From Rhizophagus irregularis (Eukaryota > Glomeromycota > Glomeromycetes > Glomerales > Glomeraceae), in contig NC_089436.1 in NCBI RefSeq assembly GCF_026210795.1, positions 806,001 through 870,000 of the forward strand: a stretch of DNA of 64,000 nucleotides, in the 5' to 3' direction. The notes beneath the pieces were generated by a model. That model saw only the letters and a program-made list of their open reading frames with translations. It ran no database searches and was not told the DNA's origin. The position numbers were made by a program, and so were the translations under genes. This document shows positions 60,890-64,000 of this stretch, piece after piece. The first letter of the stretch is position 1; every line of letters starts with the position of its first letter.

Positions 60890-62424
60890 TTATTGAATAA
60901 CTTTAAAAACTTCAATTTCTTCAATCCAAAATCTAGCTTCAGTATCTCTTATGGGTTTATCATAACATCTCCACCTACAAAAACCTTCTCTTGGTCTTGA
61001 GATACAAGAAAATTCCATATCACCTTTACCAAAACTTGGACCAAAGTTTTCACCATCATAAATAGCATAATATTTAAGATTTGGTTGTATTCTACTTAAA
61101 ATATAATTTGATTCTGATGACAAATCACCCAAATTAAAAATAAAACTATCATCTCTTATAATATATTGATTTGCACTTTTCCATCCAACAGGATTGTAAC
61201 CTCCAATGATTTCTTCTTTACAACAACCATCGATATTACTTTTAGATTTAATTAGAACAAGAGAAGGACCTTGATTATCACACATTTTGTGAAATTTTTT
61301 AAAGGAGAATTGATGTTTACTTCCTCGATATAAAAGATTAAATCTTATTTTACCAAATTGAATTTTACCATTAACATTTAAATTACCTTCATTTGAATCA
61401 ATCCAATTTGCAATTATAGTAGATTGCTTATGATTAATTAAAGTTGAATTTATACTATAAGGAGGTTTTCTTGATGTCAAATTTATTTTAATAGTTTTAT
61501 CTTCAAAATGATATCTCCACAATAATAAATTTGATGGTAATATCGATTGAAAAGGTTTGACTTTTGTTTCATAATCTTCTGTTGAAATATCTGAAAATCT
61601 TATTAAAGAAAGTAATGGAGATAATGTCGTTTTTAATGAAGTAAAATCTATTGAAGTATATTCATCAATGGTTTCATATTCAATTTCATCATCTTTTATT
61701 ATCATTTCAATTGGGGTAGAAGAATTATGTAAACCCCATTGAATTATATAATTCCATAATATAATTTCTTCAATCCTAACATCATCACTAGATAAAATTG
61801 CAATTAAAATTGATTCATTCGTTGATAAAAATGCCGGTGAGGAGAAAAATGGTTGAGGTTCTTTTGTTATTAAATCTATACAATATGTTTGAAGTATTTT
61901 AAATGCTTCATGTTTAAATGCTATATCAGTTACTGTACTAATATTTTGTTTTATGAATTCAGAAGAATGTGATATTAAATGTTCTTGAACATGAGAAAAT
62001 AATTCCTCAAATGCTAATTCATCTATCGTTTCTAACAAGTGAATTATCTCGGATGTCGTTAGATTGGAAAAAACCAAAGTTCCGGTATATACGTAGCTAG
62101 ATAAGAAAAAAAAAAATTGTTTAATTTGATTCAATAAAAAGCTTTTTATTTTTTTTTTTATTTTACTTACTTTAATATAACTTCAAAGACATTTGGCAAA
62201 ATATTTGGTTTTTTAAAAATTATATTACGATTTTCATCTTTTTTACACCAATCATTTGATAAAGCAGATTTAAAATATAAACATCTCGCCTTTAATATGA
62301 TTGAATGAGCCCTAAATACTTTTATATTTGGTGGTTGTCCTATTTCTAATAAGACATTATAGTCATCTGAATTTTTTAATAAATTAGATACGTCGGTAAA
62401 TAATTTTGATAAAAACGATGTCAT
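60890..62424 (-). CDS. BTB-BACK-TLDc domain protein
   Basis: Two exons (62424-62171, 62096-60890), 486 residues. The BTB domain spans about residues 18-115 (DDYNVLLEIGQPPNIKVFRA, LKARCLYFKSALSNDW, then VILNYVYTGTLVF across the splice), followed by a BACK part (EEIILWNYIIQWGLH, LLSLIRFSDISTEDY). The TLDc domain is complete (STLINHKQSTIIANWI, GPSLVLIKSKSN, EEIIGGYNPVGWKSANQY, DDSFIFNLGDL, GENFGPSFGKGDMEF, WIEEIEVFKVI). The intron position in the BTB domain equals that of the gene at 41648, indicating a shared ancestor. Likely Cullin-3 adaptor or stress-linked role by family; target unknown. Confidence 0.88.
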
Positions 62425-64000
62425 TTTTTTCTAAGCTTTGATACGATTTAATGATTTTCTCTTAGAACAATTAGTTATTAATTAAGACAAAAAAAGTGTA
62501 TATACTAATGTGTGTATATATATATATATGTGAGTGTAATCATATTTTCGTAATTTCATTAACTTTTTGGTGGGTAATTTACCTTTTTTAATTAATGAAT
62601 TAAATGAATTAAATATATAATTTAATCGAAAAAAGTAAAAGGTGTTACAGCTTTGTTTCATAATTTTTATTACCAGATTTATTATATAATACTAATTACA
62701 GTACCTTCAATGAATTTAATATGATTTTTAAGGGGCAAACAAAAAAGTGTATATAAATTTTATGGTTAAAAAAGGTTTGAAACACTTTCTTTACCAAATA
62801 AAGTTCGATTTTTTTACCATATACTAAACTATACCTGGTTGGAGGAAATACACGATTAATCAGAACTTAAATATTCTGCGACACATTTTGTCACATCCTT
62901 TTTTTTCAATCTGCAATGATTCAAATTGGCATCATTTTTTTAATCTAAATATGTATCTAAGTTTGATCGACTTCAACCAACCAACGTATTAAAATTTACT
63001 TAATTTATTTGATCAAGATTTTCCACTTTATTTTTTCTTGTTTGCCCGGGGATATTAAATTTAGCCATAATAAGATCTCTTTTTAAATAAAAACTGTATC
63101 GGTATTACTACATATAATAGAAGATTTTCAACAGATATATTTATTAATAACCCGTTTTTATTTTATTTTTTTCTAATTTTAGAAATTTCCAAGTATACAA
63201 ATACCTAGTTTTATAAATATAATCTATTTTGAAACCAAAAAAACATTAAATATATTATAAAAAATAAATAAATTTATAAACTATAATTTATGCATATTTT
63301 AAATAAATAAATATTAAATATATTAAAAATATTATTTAATATTTATATTTTAATTATTAATGCATATTATTTAGTTTAATGAAAAAAATATCATTAAAGA
63401 AAGATTACATAATAATATTTAATTTATTATTATATATAAATATTAAAGTAATTGCCATTTTCAGAAATATCAGCAATCAGAAAATAATGATTATATAATG
63501 TGAATATATTTAAAATATCATTTTATTTCTACTTATATAAATTTATTCTTTAAAAGTATTACAGTAGGATTCTGAACAGTCATATATGAAGTTTACTTAT
63601 TGATCATATAAATTTCAAAAAATTGCTTATTTCAAAAGTTAAAATGCATAAAAATAATGGATCTTAAATCATAAGTGTACATTACTAATTCTACTTTATG
63701 TTCAAATGTTTTTCAAATTATCTAATATAATAAGTAAATAATTTATTGCTATATAATATTTGAAATATAAAAAAATCTATATATTGTATAATATTTATCA
63801 ATTATTTATTTTATTAATAACAGTTAATTAATTATAATTTATCAGTAAAATGTTTGTTTATATATAAATTTATATTAACAAAAGTCACATAATTTCTAAT
63901 AAAATTCTGTTTACTTATAATAAAAATTAAAATATAAGTAAAATTTATAAGTAAAAAATTCTAAAAATTCTATTATAAATAAGGATTTTATAATTATCAC
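62425..64000. other. Terminal A+T-rich region without genes
   Basis: About 1.6 kb of very A+T-rich DNA. A (TA)n run at about 62510-62530 is close to the BTB gene start. From 63200 onward almost only A/T words, with no ORF of note. Confidence 0.5.

Overview
The window looks like nuclear DNA of an arbuscular mycorrhizal fungus, most likely Rhizophagus or a close glomeromycete. This is an inference. The sequence is strongly A+T rich and the genes carry many short GT-AG introns. It encodes BTB/BACK/TLDc proteins, an F-box/LRR protein, PD-(D/E)XK 'Crinkler-like' and Uma2-like proteins, and Lys/Glu-rich coiled-coil ORFs of the kind expanded in Rhizophagus. No database search was possible, so species and family names come from recognised motifs.

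Layout. The left arm (1-22.2 kb) is gene-rich: a small tail-anchored protein, an 11-exon M1 aminopeptidase/leukotriene-A4-hydrolase (minus), five extra tandem copies of that gene's exon 1 plus promoter, a seven-helix receptor-like protein (minus), a 17-exon TRAPPC11 (minus), an F-box protein (minus), and two convergent, damaged nuclease-fold genes. The middle (22.3-41.6 kb) is a repeat-dominated accessory region. It holds a TIR element, a broken coiled-coil gene, a pair of about 1.4 kb inverted repeats, minisatellites, and a series of foldback elements whose arms are arrays of short self-complementary words. One of these has split a decayed ORF and is flanked by a perfect 9-bp target-site duplication. 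The right arm (41.6-62.4 kb) is gene-rich again: BTB-BACK-TLDc, tricalbin (16 exons), a GPI-type berberine-bridge-like oxidase, an intracellular DNase I homologue, a predicted myristoylated BACK-TLDc protein, a Cys-tailed unknown, tRNA-Cys(GCA), mitochondrial bS16m and a second BTB-BACK-TLDc. The last 1.6 kb shows no gene.

Functional themes. TRAPPC11 (ER-Golgi traffic) and tricalbin (ER-plasma membrane contacts) are membrane housekeeping genes, and bS16m is mitochondrial translation. The three TLDc genes form a local cluster of a family known to be expanded in these fungi. The most unusual content is the group of word-array foldback elements at about 8.03, 26.0, 31.5, 36.2, 37.1 and 39.1 kb. 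They share architecture, and two or three share similar termini, but each uses a different arm word.

Exon borders were set by eye from GT/AG sites, reading-frame phase and family alignment. Most CDS lengths close exactly in frame. Single-base errors in border positions are possible.
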